Part shown: one piece after another, positions 52,650 through 60,878 of the stretch | How the letters are laid out: each line of letters begins with the position of its first letter | How positions within the stretch are numbered: the stretch's first letter is position 1 | Assembly: GCF_000282215.1 (NCBI RefSeq) | Contig: NZ_AKJS01000016.1 | Location: forward strand, 1-64,000 | Direction of reading: 5' to 3' | Length of the DNA stretch: 64,000 nucleotides | Source: Pseudomonas sp. GM21 | GTDB taxonomy: Bacteria > Pseudomonadota > Gammaproteobacteria > Pseudomonadales > Pseudomonadaceae | Program-made: the position numbers and the translations under genes | The notes under the pieces: generated by a model | Database searches by the model: none | What the model saw: only the letters and a program-made list of their open reading frames with translations | What the model was told of the DNA's origin: nothing

Positions 52650-54104
52650 ATGAATGCAAGCACTGATGAAACGATGAAGGCGGCAGCAACGCGCGCTGAA
52701 TTGATGTCCATTCTGGCGGCGCAGAAACAGGCGCTATTGAACGAACGCTTTCCCTCGGCGAAAGTGCGTGAGGACCGCCTGGACCGCTTGCTTGATGTTC
52801 ATGTCCGTTACAAGGACAAGATCATCGAGGCGCTTTCGAGCGACTTCGGCGGGCGTTCGCGCATACAGTCTCTCGTGACGGATGTGGTCAGCACAGTCGG
52901 CGCAATCAAGTACACCCGTGGCAAGGTTCGCCAATGGATGCGTCCACAGCGTCGGCAGCTGCCGCTGATCGCAGCGTTGACGGGCGGGCGGGCTGAGGTG
53001 CATTACCAGCCGCTAGGCGTCGTCGGTAATATCTCGCCCTGGAACTTTCCAGTCGGGTTGGCATTTACTCCCGCCATCGAAGCCATTGCCGCTGGCAACC
53101 GGGTTATGCTCAAACCTTCGGAAGTAACGCCGGCGAGCGCGGACATTATCCGCGAGATGGTCTGCAGCGCCTTTTCCAGTGAAGAGATTGCCGTCGTAAC
53201 CGGTGGTGTCGACGTTGGGCAGGCCTTCAGTACGCTGCCATTCGACCATTTGGTGTTCACTGGAGGGCCCGAAGTCGCGCGTCACGTCATGAGTGCGGCG
53301 GCACAAAATCTGGTGCCGGTCACGTTGGAGCTGGGCGGCAAATGCCCAGTCGTCATCGGTGAAAGTGCCAGGTTCGCTGAGGCTGTTGAGCGAATATTGA
53401 CCACCAAGGCGATCAATTCCGGGCAGCTTTGCCTGACACCGGACTATGTGTTCGTACCAAAAGCTCGCCTGGAAGAATTCATCTCGCAGGCCCAGGCCAT
53501 CTGGCAGCGCTTTTATCCGCAAGGCCTGTTGGATAACGATGATTACACGGCCATCGTTAATCCGCGTCACTGGCAGCGAGTACAATCCTATCTTGATGAG
53601 GCGAAAGGGCGTGGTACACGAATCGTCCAGCACAACACCGCAGGTGAAGACTTCAGCAATGCCCAGCGGCACAAACTGCCGCCTACATTGGTGATCGAAC
53701 CTGCAGATGATTTGCGCGTCATGAAGGATGAAATATTCGGCCCGCTTCTGTCGGTGAAAGGGTATGACTCACTGGATCAGGTGATCGACTTCATCAATGC
53801 CCGGCCAAGGCCGCTTGCTCTGTATTACTTCGGTTATGACAAAACGCAAGCGCATCGTTTGCTGCTAGAAACGACGTCGGGTGGCGTCACCATCAACGAT
53901 GCCGCTCAGCACGTCGCATTTCCCGACTTGCCGCTCGGTGGCGTGGGTAATAGCGGAATGGGCGCTTACCACGGCAAGCGCGGTTTCTTGCAGTTCAGCC
54001 ATGGGAAGGCCGTGTACCGGCAGGGATGGTTGAGTATGGGCAAATTCTTTCGACCGCCGTTTACCGAGGCGCGCCGCAAGTTGTTTGAAAGCCAGCTTAA
54101 GTAG
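52650..54104 (+). CDS. Class 3-type aldehyde dehydrogenase (coniferyl-aldehyde-dehydrogenase-like)
   Basis: This 484-residue aldehyde dehydrogenase is of the short class 3 branch that includes coniferyl aldehyde dehydrogenase (CalB-like). It has ISPWNFPVGLAFTPAIEAIAAGN, FTGGPEVARHV, the Glu in LELGGKCPVVIG, the nucleophile in GQLCLTPDYVFV and DEIFGPLLSVKGY. The C-terminal region (FHGK-type GAYHGKRGFLQFSHGKAVY) is typical. It is driven by the operator-containing promoter at 52554. It heads a probable operon with the small membrane protein and the Ldi-like gene and should oxidise an aldehyde with an unsaturated or branched chain. Confidence 0.9.
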   Translation: MNASTDETMKAAATRAELMSILAAQKQALLNERFPSAKVREDRLDRLLDVHVRYKDKIIEALSSDFGGRSRIQSLVTDVVSTVGAIKYTRGKVRQWMRPQRRQLPLIAALTGGRAEVHYQPLGVVGNISPWNFPVGLAFTPAIEAIAAGNRVMLKPSEVTPASADIIREMVCSAFSSEEIAVVTGGVDVGQAFSTLPFDHLVFTGGPEVARHVMSAAAQNLVPVTLELGGKCPVVIGESARFAEAVERILTTKAINSGQLCLTPDYVFVPKARLEEFISQAQAIWQRFYPQGLLDNDDYTAIVNPRHWQRVQSYLDEAKGRGTRIVQHNTAGEDFSNAQRHKLPPTLVIEPADDLRVMKDEIFGPLLSVKGYDSLDQVIDFINARPRPLALYYFGYDKTQAHRLLLETTSGGVTINDAAQHVAFPDLPLGGVGNSGMGAYHGKRGFLQFSHGKAVYRQGWLSMGKFFRPPFTEARRKLFESQLK

Positions 54105-54145
54105 GCTGCCTGGCAGTCAATGTTCATTCTGAATGAGGGGGCGCT

Positions 54146-54382
54146 ATGGGTTGTTGCATCGTTGTTGCCATGCTCATCTCGCAAGTCATCTGCCTATGGG
54201 AGAGGGCGCGGGAGAATCTCTGGCTGAATGTGCTGGCGATCTCGCTTGCGGTCGCCAGCGTGGGGCTGCTGGCCTGGCACTGGCATCACATTGAAGAGCT
54301 CATCATCAACCCGTTGGCGTTCACCTTCATTTCTGACTTGCTCAATCAGGCCGGCAGTTTTTGCCGCACCGCTCTTCGCTAA
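54146..54382 (+). CDS. Small membrane protein
   Basis: This 78-residue protein has GAGGGGG just before the ATG. It has an N-terminal hydrophobic stretch (CCIVVAMLISQVICLW) and a second helix (LWLNVLAISLAVASVGLLAWHW, about residues 26-47), so one or two membrane spans are expected. I do not recognise a family. It sits 41 bases after the aldehyde dehydrogenase gene and 90 bases before the membrane-anchored Ldi-like gene, so it may assist that protein. The gene is small and codon evidence is limited. Confidence 0.5.
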   Translation: MGCCIVVAMLISQVICLWERARENLWLNVLAISLAVASVGLLAWHWHHIEELIINPLAFTFISDLLNQAGSFCRTALR

Positions 54383-54437
54383 CCCAAATGAACCCTGGCT
54401 GGCAGCTTTTGCCGGACCGATTAAAACCCGCTAGCTC

Positions 54438-54454
54438 GCCCGATTCGGGCCTTT
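54438..54454 (+). terminator. Short hairpin before the Ldi-like gene
   Basis: GCCCG-ATT-CGGGC followed by CTTTT. It is weak and could attenuate expression of the Ldi-like gene. Confidence 0.3.
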
Positions 54455-54472
54455 TGCTGGAGTACAACAATA

Positions 54473-56380
54473 ATGAACAGCATCAATGCCTCGGTGACGG
54501 AAAACGTTACTCCCTTTCTGGGGGCGCCAGAGGACGGCCCCGTTACGCGTGCCAAGAAGATGCGCACACGTATCATCTACATATTGTGTGTCGTTGGCGG
54601 CTTATTGCCTTGGCTATTAGGCGCGGCGCCTGCGTTGCAGGCAGCCAGTCTTGGACTGCTGTTTCCAGGGGCGGGTTTTTTTGCCGTAGGCGGCTGGGCA
54701 TTGGTGTTGGTGCCGCTGGTTCTTGCGTTGTACGGCATTTCGCTGGTCGCCTGGTTCGGTTCTGGAATGATTTCTGCGCCCATTGTCATTTGGCTGGGTT
54801 CGGCGGCGCTGGCGGCGGCACTGGCCGGTGATGCCACTTGGAGTGCTGGCCCACCGCTTGCTCTGGGTCTTTTGGTGGTCTACCGAGTGATTTCCGCTCG
54901 CCGTCAAGGCAAGGCGCATAAGGCGCTGCTGAAGCGGCGTGAGGAGCGCCTTCAGTTTCTGCCTGAAGCCATCCGCGAAGTGGGGCTGCGCGCCACTGAG
55001 CCACCGCCGGCTGATGAGCGGGAGCTGAGCCCTGTCGAGTTGCAGGTGCTGCGTTACAACCTTGATCTGGCGCTGCAGCCGGTGGAGCGTTTTGAAGGCT
55101 TTGACACGATCGAGCAGTTCCAGACGTCTGCATTGCGTTATCAGCTCAATAACGTTGGCTATTCACTTTCTTCAGCGCAAGCAATCTACACGCCGAACTT
55201 CCAGGGCTATAACAACCTGGCGCAACGCAATGTCATCGAAAAAATGCTGACGAAAAAGGTATGGGGCTATTGGCGTTGGGAGCGTTTGTGGGGGCATTTC
55301 TCTACCCGGTTTGATCCGGTCGGGCGCGACAACATCATGCTCACCGGCTTTTTTGGTTTGCAGGTATGCCTGTACATGGCCGAGACCGGCGATATGCGCT
55401 ATGCCGAACCTGGCAGCCTGACCTTCAAGTGGGGCAAGCATGAGTTCGCGCATGACATTCATTCGATGATTGGCTCGATCGATGAAAACTACTCGCGCAG
55501 CGAATTCTGCCTGTTCCCTTGTGAGCCGGGTTGGGTTTATACCCCCTGCAATTTCATGGGGATGATGGCGTTAATCGCGTATGACCGTCTATTCGGTACG
55601 GCTTTGGCCAGCAAGCACATGGCGCGGTTCATGCGCAGCCTCGGTGATGAATTTACCTTGGCAGACGGCGACCTTATTGCTTTGCGTTCCGAGGTTACCG
55701 GTGGGGCGATTCCTTTCCCGTTTGGCAATGAAAGCCAACCGCTTTTCCTGAACGCGTTTGCCCCGGAGCGAGCCAGACAGGCATGGGCCCTGGCCCGCGA
55801 CACCTACGTTAAGGAGAAGGATGGCAAGGTTGAAATCAGCGGGCTGGAGAAGGGCGTTGATTTTGGTCGCTATCGAAAATCTCCCCTCGGCCACTTGATG
55901 TCGTTGCTCGGATCGGCCAGTGAGATGGGGGATCAGCCGGTCGTTACAGAAGTGCTGAGGCTGTTGAATGAACTTGGCTCACCGCAAGTTAAAGGCGGAG
56001 TGCTCAAGTACGACTGCACCAGCACCAGCGGAACCTCATTGGTGCGCGGCGTTATCTTGCGCAAAGGTGACTGGCGCAAGACCGTCACTCAGGGCGCTGA
56101 AGCCTGTACCCGCAAAGGCCCGATTCTTACTGAAGCTTCGTACCCGGCTGTTTTGGTGGCCAAGGCCTTCAGCCATGGAGAGGATCTGCAACTGGTGCTG
56201 TACCCGGGCCAGGTAGAGGGTGAGCAGACCGTTCGTATTGAGCGCTTGCAACCAGGCGTCCAGTACAGCCTTCAAGGTGCCGGGGCACCCGCAAGTTTTG
56301 TCGCTGATGCTCAAGGACAGGCACAACTGCGCATCCATCTGGCAGGGCGTACAGCTGTGTCCATTCAGCCGGCACTTTAA
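54473..56380 (+). CDS. Linalool dehydratase-isomerase-like enzyme with membrane domain
   Basis: This 635-residue protein has four or five hydrophobic helices in residues 33-140, followed by a soluble domain resembling linalool dehydratase-isomerase (Ldi). Matches to the Castellaniella enzyme as I recall it: the RYNLDLA Asp198 (Ldi Asp38), KKVWGYW, NIM289, and C350-E351-P...C359 with identical spacing to the Ldi Cys170/Glu171/Cys179 set, then YDRLFGT. The Ldi His128 position is Phe293, so chemistry may differ. Ldi interconverts myrcene, linalool and geraniol. A (de)hydration or allylic isomerisation of a terpenoid alcohol at the membrane is inferred. GGAG lies about 11 bases before the ATG. 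Confidence 0.8.
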   Translation: MNSINASVTENVTPFLGAPEDGPVTRAKKMRTRIIYILCVVGGLLPWLLGAAPALQAASLGLLFPGAGFFAVGGWALVLVPLVLALYGISLVAWFGSGMISAPIVIWLGSAALAAALAGDATWSAGPPLALGLLVVYRVISARRQGKAHKALLKRREERLQFLPEAIREVGLRATEPPPADERELSPVELQVLRYNLDLALQPVERFEGFDTIEQFQTSALRYQLNNVGYSLSSAQAIYTPNFQGYNNLAQRNVIEKMLTKKVWGYWRWERLWGHFSTRFDPVGRDNIMLTGFFGLQVCLYMAETGDMRYAEPGSLTFKWGKHEFAHDIHSMIGSIDENYSRSEFCLFPCEPGWVYTPCNFMGMMALIAYDRLFGTALASKHMARFMRSLGDEFTLADGDLIALRSEVTGGAIPFPFGNESQPLFLNAFAPERARQAWALARDTYVKEKDGKVEISGLEKGVDFGRYRKSPLGHLMSLLGSASEMGDQPVVTEVLRLLNELGSPQVKGGVLKYDCTSTSGTSLVRGVILRKGDWRKTVTQGAEACTRKGPILTEASYPAVLVAKAFSHGEDLQLVLYPGQVEGEQTVRIERLQPGVQYSLQGAGAPASFVADAQGQAQLRIHLAGRTAVSIQPAL

Positions 56381-56454
56381 AACCCAAGAAAGCAAGCGCG
56401 ATGCTGGCGCGATCCAGCTGTGCTTGTTTGACTCACAACAAGGAGAACAAAAAG

Positions 56455-57207
56455 ATGAGTTTTGATAACAAGGTGGCCATCGTTACCGGTGGGGCCCAGG
56501 GCATGGGGCGTGAATACGTCCGTTTGCTCGCGCAGCAGGGGGCTCGTGTGGTGATTGCCGACATCAATCTGGATGTGGCACAGAAGGCCGTGGATGAACT
56601 GGGGTTCAAGGACCAACTGCTCGCCGTGCGCACCGATGTCGGCGATCTCGACTCCTGTCTGGCTTGCGTGAAAGCCGCCGAAGAGCGTTTCGGTGGGGTG
56701 GATTATCTGGTCAACAACGCGGGCCTGTTGTCAGCCGCAGCCTTTCCCTCGCTGATCGACATTCCCGTGGAAAAGTACCGGCAGATCACCGAAGTGATGC
56801 TCAACGGTCAATTGTGGATGGCCCGCGCAGCCGTGCCGGCCATGCGCAAGCGTGGTGGCGGGGCGATCGTCAATGTGTCGTCCATTGGCGCCTATCAGGC
56901 CACGGGGGTGTATTCGCTGACCAAGCTTGGGGTAAACGGCTTGACCATCAACCTGTCGCGCGAGCTGGCCAAAGACAACATCCGGGTTAACGCCGTCGCG
57001 CCGGGCACCGTTGCCACCGAGGGCATGCAGCCGCTGATGAGCGTCGAGGATATGGCCAAGTGGGGCCAGATGCTCGGGCGCCCGACCGACAAGGTGGCAA
57101 CGCCGGACATGATCGCCCAGGTCGGCGTGTTCCTGCTTTCCGACGCGGCGAGCTATGTACGTGGGCAAATCATTGCCGTCGACGACGGTCAGCAAATCCG
57201 GGTTTGA
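56455..57207 (+). CDS. Short-chain dehydrogenase/reductase
   Basis: This 250-residue SDR has AAGGAG before the ATG at 56455. It shows TGGAQGMGREYVRLL, an NAD-type acidic residue after strand 2 (VVIADINL), NNAGLL, and a complete triad (VNVSSIGA, YSLTK). It lies 74 bases after the Ldi-like gene and 27 bases before an aldehyde dehydrogenase gene. A likely role is oxidation of an alcohol produced by or presented to the Ldi-like enzyme (as geraniol dehydrogenase acts in monoterpene pathways), giving the aldehyde for the next enzyme. Confidence 0.88.
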   Translation: MSFDNKVAIVTGGAQGMGREYVRLLAQQGARVVIADINLDVAQKAVDELGFKDQLLAVRTDVGDLDSCLACVKAAEERFGGVDYLVNNAGLLSAAAFPSLIDIPVEKYRQITEVMLNGQLWMARAAVPAMRKRGGGAIVNVSSIGAYQATGVYSLTKLGVNGLTINLSRELAKDNIRVNAVAPGTVATEGMQPLMSVEDMAKWGQMLGRPTDKVATPDMIAQVGVFLLSDAASYVRGQIIAVDDGQQIRV

Positions 57208-57234
57208 TCCCGTTTCGGTTCCCAGGAGGACAGT

Positions 57235-58692
57235 ATGACTTATGACCGTACGGCGCCATCCGTCAGCCTGCTGATTGGTGAGCGTGAGCTCAGCAGTGGC
57301 AGTGGTGGCGTGTTTGCCCACATCAACCCTGCAAATGGTGAGCACCAGGCTGATATTCCTCTGGCCGGCCCGGCGGAGGTGAATCAGGCAGTGGCCTGCG
57401 CCAGCCAGGCGTTCGAAGTCTGGCGGCGCATGCCGGGTGCGCAGCGCGGCATGCTGCTCAACCGTCTGGCTGATCTCATTGCTGCCAATACCAGCGAATT
57501 CGTGCGTCTGGCCGCCATCGAGGGTGGCACGCCGATTACCGTCGGCGCTGGCGGGCCTCGGATAGGGGAGGAGTGGACTCGCTACTACGCCGGCTGGGCC
57601 GACAAGATCGACGGCCAGGTCGTCTCGATGCCACCGGCCGATGAACTGATCTACACCCGACCGGAACCCTATGGGGTCATCGGCATCATCATCACCTGGA
57701 ACGGCCCGCTCATATCCCTCGGCATGAAGGTGGCGCCGGCACTGGCTGCAGGTAATACAGTGGTGATCAAGCCGGCCGAGCAGACGCCCTTTGTGGCCAA
57801 TCTGTTTGCCAGGCTGGCACTGGAAGCCGGCATTCCGCCAGGGGTCATCAATGTGCTGCCGGGTTCGACCGAGGCAGCGCAGGCGCTGATTGGTCACCCG
57901 GATGTGCAGAAAATTACGTTCACCGGGGGGCCGGCGACAGCTCGCAAGATTCTTCACCAATGTGCCGATCTGCTCAAACCCGCTGTACTGGAGTTGGGAG
58001 GCAAATCAGCCAACATTGTTTTCGAGGATGCGGATGTCGCTGCGGTGGCGCAAATGGCAGCGTTCTGGAGTGTCGGTTTGCTCAGTGGCCAGGGCTGCGA
58101 GCTGCCGACCCGCCTGCTGGTGCAGGACAGCATCTACGAGCAAATGGTCGAAGCGGTGGCGGCGGTGGCTGGGCACTTGCCGCTGGGTGACCCGTTTGAT
58201 CCGAACACCATTATTGGGCCGGTGATCAACATGGATGCCTGCACGCGAATTCTCGGCATGGTCGAGCGCGCTCGCAGCAGTGGTGCCGGGCGGATCGTGT
58301 TGGGTGGCGAACGGGCAGGTGGTGCGTTGGCCAATGGTTACTATCTAGGGCCGACGATTTTGGCAGATGTCGATCCACGCAGTGAGATCGCTCAACAGGA
58401 AGTGTTCGGTCCGGTGCTGGTGATCCAGCGCTTCAAGGACGAAGCAGAGGCTGTGGCCCTGGCGAACTCTACCGGTTATGGCCTGGGTGGCTACATCCAG
58501 ACCCATGATCTGGGTCGCGCCAATCGGTTGGCTGCCGCGTTAAAGACCGGTTACGTGCATATCAACGGCACGCGCAATATTCCGGCTTGCGCTCCGTTCG
58601 GTGGTATCGGATTGTCGGGGTATGGCAAGGAAGGTGGGCGTCCGGGGCTGGATGAGTTCGTGCGACTGAAAACCGTCAGCATGCCGATCTGA
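57235..58692 (+). CDS. NAD(P)-dependent aldehyde dehydrogenase
   Basis: This 485-residue aldehyde dehydrogenase has AGGAGG 6 bases before the ATG. It shows WNGPLISLGMKVAPALAAGNTVV, FTGGPATARKIL, the Glu in LELGGKSANIVF, the nucleophile in GQGCELPTR and QQEVFGPVLVIQRF. It is the last gene of the operon that begins with the aldehyde dehydrogenase at 52650 and is followed by strong terminators. Coupled to the SDR upstream, it would complete alcohol-to-acid oxidation and supply the acid for CoA activation. Confidence 0.92.
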   Translation: MTYDRTAPSVSLLIGERELSSGSGGVFAHINPANGEHQADIPLAGPAEVNQAVACASQAFEVWRRMPGAQRGMLLNRLADLIAANTSEFVRLAAIEGGTPITVGAGGPRIGEEWTRYYAGWADKIDGQVVSMPPADELIYTRPEPYGVIGIIITWNGPLISLGMKVAPALAAGNTVVIKPAEQTPFVANLFARLALEAGIPPGVINVLPGSTEAAQALIGHPDVQKITFTGGPATARKILHQCADLLKPAVLELGGKSANIVFEDADVAAVAQMAAFWSVGLLSGQGCELPTRLLVQDSIYEQMVEAVAAVAGHLPLGDPFDPNTIIGPVINMDACTRILGMVERARSSGAGRIVLGGERAGGALANGYYLGPTILADVDPRSEIAQQEVFGPVLVIQRFKDEAEAVALANSTGYGLGGYIQTHDLGRANRLAAALKTGYVHINGTRNIPACAPFGGIGLSGYGKEGGRPGLDEFVRLKTVSMPI

Positions 58693-58700
58693 TGGGCAAC

Positions 58701-58755
58701 TTCCCCTGTCCCGATCATGGGACAGGGGAAAGCCCGCCATTCGGCGGGCTTTCTT
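58701..58755 (+). terminator. Two tandem terminator hairpins
   Basis: Stem TTCCCCTGTCCC/GGGACAGGGGAA (58701-58730, 12 of 12, 6-base loop) is directly followed by AAAGCCCGCC/GGCGGGCTTT (58729-58752, 4-base loop) with a T-rich tail. They separate the operon from a very GC-rich block. Confidence 0.85.
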
Positions 58756-58789
58756 CTTTAAAATACAAGTACTTTTTTTTGGACCCATC

Positions 58790-59689
58790 ATGTCGAAAGC
58801 GTCCACCATGTTCTCCCTGGGTCATACCGAAATTTTTCGGATCGAGGAAACGCGTCAGCTGCTGCCGATTGCGGCATTGAACGCTGAACCGGCACTGCTC
58901 GATGCGAATCGCCACTGGCTGATGCCAAATTTTCTCGACGCCGAAGGACAGTTCGAATTAGTTCATCAAACCTGGATCGCGCGCGTTGACGGCAAGATTG
59001 TGGTGGTCGATCCGTGCAACGGCAATGGCCGCACGCGACCGCTGCTGCCGGATTACAACCATCTCGACACGCCGTTTCTCGAACGTTTTGCTGCCACCGG
59101 CATTCGCCCGGAGCAGGTCGACTATGTGTTCTGCACACACCTGCACTGCGATCACTGTGGCTGGAACGTGCAACTGCGGGATGGTCGCTGGGTACCGACC
59201 TTTGCCAATGCACGCTACCTGTTTGTGCGGCGTGAAGCGCAGCGCTGGGGCGCACGCCGCGGCGACTATCGCGGCGCCGCATTCAACGACGGCATTTACG
59301 AAGAGTGCGTGCAGCCCGTCATCGATGCCGGGCTGGCCGAACTGGTCGACGATTACCACCGGGTCGCGAATGCGGTTTCGATCGAACCCGCCTACGGGCA
59401 CACTGCAGGCCACTCGATCCTGCGCGTGGATACCGGTGGCGGCGAGATTTTTTTCAGCGGTGATGTCTTTCACCATCCGCTGCAGATCGTCGATACCGCG
59501 CTTTGCATTGGCGAGGGTGGCGACGACGATGCCGCGGCGGCGGTAGCGACGCGCGTTCGGCTGCGCGCGCTGATTGCCGAGCGCGATGCGCTGATGTTGC
59601 CAGGGCATTTCCAGCAGCCGCATGGCGGTCGCATTCGCCGCAGCGGCGAGGTGTTCACCTTCGTGCCGGGGTTGCCGACCGCGCCATAA
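58790..59689 (+). CDS. Metallo-beta-lactamase-fold hydrolase
   Basis: This 299-residue MBL-fold protein has the metal motif THLHCDHCGWN (HxHxDH), further ligands in YGHTAGHS and FFSGDVFHHP, and a final His in LPGHFQ. Both metal sites look occupied. No good ribosome site is seen; the second Met at residue 7 is an alternative start. Base composition is markedly higher in GC than the genes before it. Its end overlaps the convergent AraC gene by 35 bases. In this context it may hydrolyse a lactone or thioester. Quorum-quenching lactonases share the motif, but nothing points specifically to them. Confidence 0.85.
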   Translation: MSKASTMFSLGHTEIFRIEETRQLLPIAALNAEPALLDANRHWLMPNFLDAEGQFELVHQTWIARVDGKIVVVDPCNGNGRTRPLLPDYNHLDTPFLERFAATGIRPEQVDYVFCTHLHCDHCGWNVQLRDGRWVPTFANARYLFVRREAQRWGARRGDYRGAAFNDGIYEECVQPVIDAGLAELVDDYHRVANAVSIEPAYGHTAGHSILRVDTGGGEIFFSGDVFHHPLQIVDTALCIGEGGDDDAAAAVATRVRLRALIAERDALMLPGHFQQPHGGRIRRSGEVFTFVPGLPTAP

Positions 59690-60776
59690 CGAGCGCCGCC
59701 TGATACGCGCTCGGCGACACGCCGGTCCACTGCTTGAAAGCGCGGCTGAACGAGCGCGGTTCGGAAAAGCCGAGCTGGGCGGCGGTCTCGTTCACGCTGA
59801 GGCGCTGAAAGTGCAGTTTGTCGATCGCCAGATCGCAGCGGATGTCGTCGCGCAATTGCGCAAAGCCGGTGCCCTCGTCGCGCAGATGGCGGCGCAGCGT
59901 CTGCGCCGTGGTGCTGAGTTTCGCCGCGACGGCCTCAAATTCGAGGCATTCCTGTTGCTGTTGCAGCGCCTGGTGCACCAGTTTGCGTACGCGCAGGCTC
60001 CAGCGCATTTCGCCCTCGGGCCACACCGGTGTGCCGCGCAGACCCTGCTGCAGGTGTTCCTGCCATTCGCCGTGTGTGCGCACGATCGGCAGCGTCAGGT
60101 ACTTGCGCGCAAATACCAGTGCGGCCACTGGCTGTGCCGGGTTCCAGTCGCCGTTGATGTAAAAACACAGCCGTTGCGGCGACGGTGTTTCCGCGAAGGG
60201 CACGTCGATGCGTTTGATCGGAATCAGGTAGCCGGTCAGCCAGCTCAGCAGGCGCTGCCAGTGCAGCAGCCAGTGTTCGATCAGGAAGTCCTCGGGGTCG
60301 CACTGGGGGTGAGTGCGGGTGAACTGCAGTTCGACATCGTCGCCGTGCGCGCTCAGCGTCAGCACGCGCTCGTCGGTGAGCAGGTGATCGGCGCGCAGCA
60401 TCTGGTCGAGCGCAGCGGCGAGCGTGTCGCAGTGCAGCGCGAGTTCGACCATCAGCGTCAGCGCGCCGGGTTTGCAGCGCTGCGCCGTGAGCCCGAGGAA
60501 TTCATCGCCGAGCGCGGAGCGTGCCGCCGTCATCAGCCGAATCATCTGCTGCCCGCGTACCTTCATCAGCAAATTGTCGAGCAGTTCGGTGGCGATGCCG
60601 GCCTCGCGCAGGATCGGCGCCGGATCGAGTCCGCGCGCGCGCACGCCGCCCAGCAGGCGGCAGGCGGCCCCGCGGTAATCGGGGTGGGTGGCGGCATTGG
60701 GGCTGGGGATGCTGGCGGACCGGTTCATCGGGTGCTTGGCCATCGCGGGTGGCGGGCGATCGTTTTGGTGAGGCAT
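59655..60776 (-). CDS. AraC-family regulator (arabinose-binding-like N-domain)
   Basis: This 373-residue regulator has an N-terminal ligand domain (MTAARSALGDEFLGLTAQRCKPGALTLMV) and a C-terminal double helix-turn-helix (KLSTTAQTLRRHLRDEGTGF, then QLGFSEPRSFSRAFKQWTGVSPSAY). It resembles the regulator at 13546 in layout. Several in-frame Met codons near the start and no clear ribosome site leave the N-terminus uncertain by up to 16 residues. It is divergent from the nitronate monooxygenase-like gene across 102 bases, its probable target. Very GC-rich. Confidence 0.87.
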   Translation of the reverse strand: MPHQNDRPPPAMAKHPMNRSASIPSPNAATHPDYRGAACRLLGGVRARGLDPAPILREAGIATELLDNLLMKVRGQQMIRLMTAARSALGDEFLGLTAQRCKPGALTLMVELALHCDTLAAALDQMLRADHLLTDERVLTLSAHGDDVELQFTRTHPQCDPEDFLIEHWLLHWQRLLSWLTGYLIPIKRIDVPFAETPSPQRLCFYINGDWNPAQPVAALVFARKYLTLPIVRTHGEWQEHLQQGLRGTPVWPEGEMRWSLRVRKLVHQALQQQQECLEFEAVAAKLSTTAQTLRRHLRDEGTGFAQLRDDIRCDLAIDKLHFQRLSVNETAAQLGFSEPRSFSRAFKQWTGVSPSAYQAALVMARSATPARR

Positions 60777-60878
60777 TCTGACACGTATTGTCCTTCACGC
60801 CACCGGGGGGCGGCAAGCATAGTGACTATCTGGCACAGATGCTGTCATTCCTGTCTATAACCGCGAGGACACACGCGT

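Noticed and set aside
54473..56380. True linalool dehydratase-isomerase (same reaction as the Castellaniella enzyme)
   Set aside because: The Cys/Glu/Asp set is kept, but the position of the conserved His is Phe, the Tyr after the Asp is not conserved, and a membrane domain is added. Only family-level assignment is safe.
56731..57960. 409-residue open frame on the minus strand
   Set aside because: It is antisense to an SDR gene and an aldehyde dehydrogenase gene with clear motifs and ribosome sites, and crosses their gene boundary.
59622..60860. 412-residue open frame on the plus strand
   Set aside because: It is antisense to the AraC gene in very GC-rich DNA, where long spurious frames are common. 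The AraC frame has both helix-turn-helix motifs.
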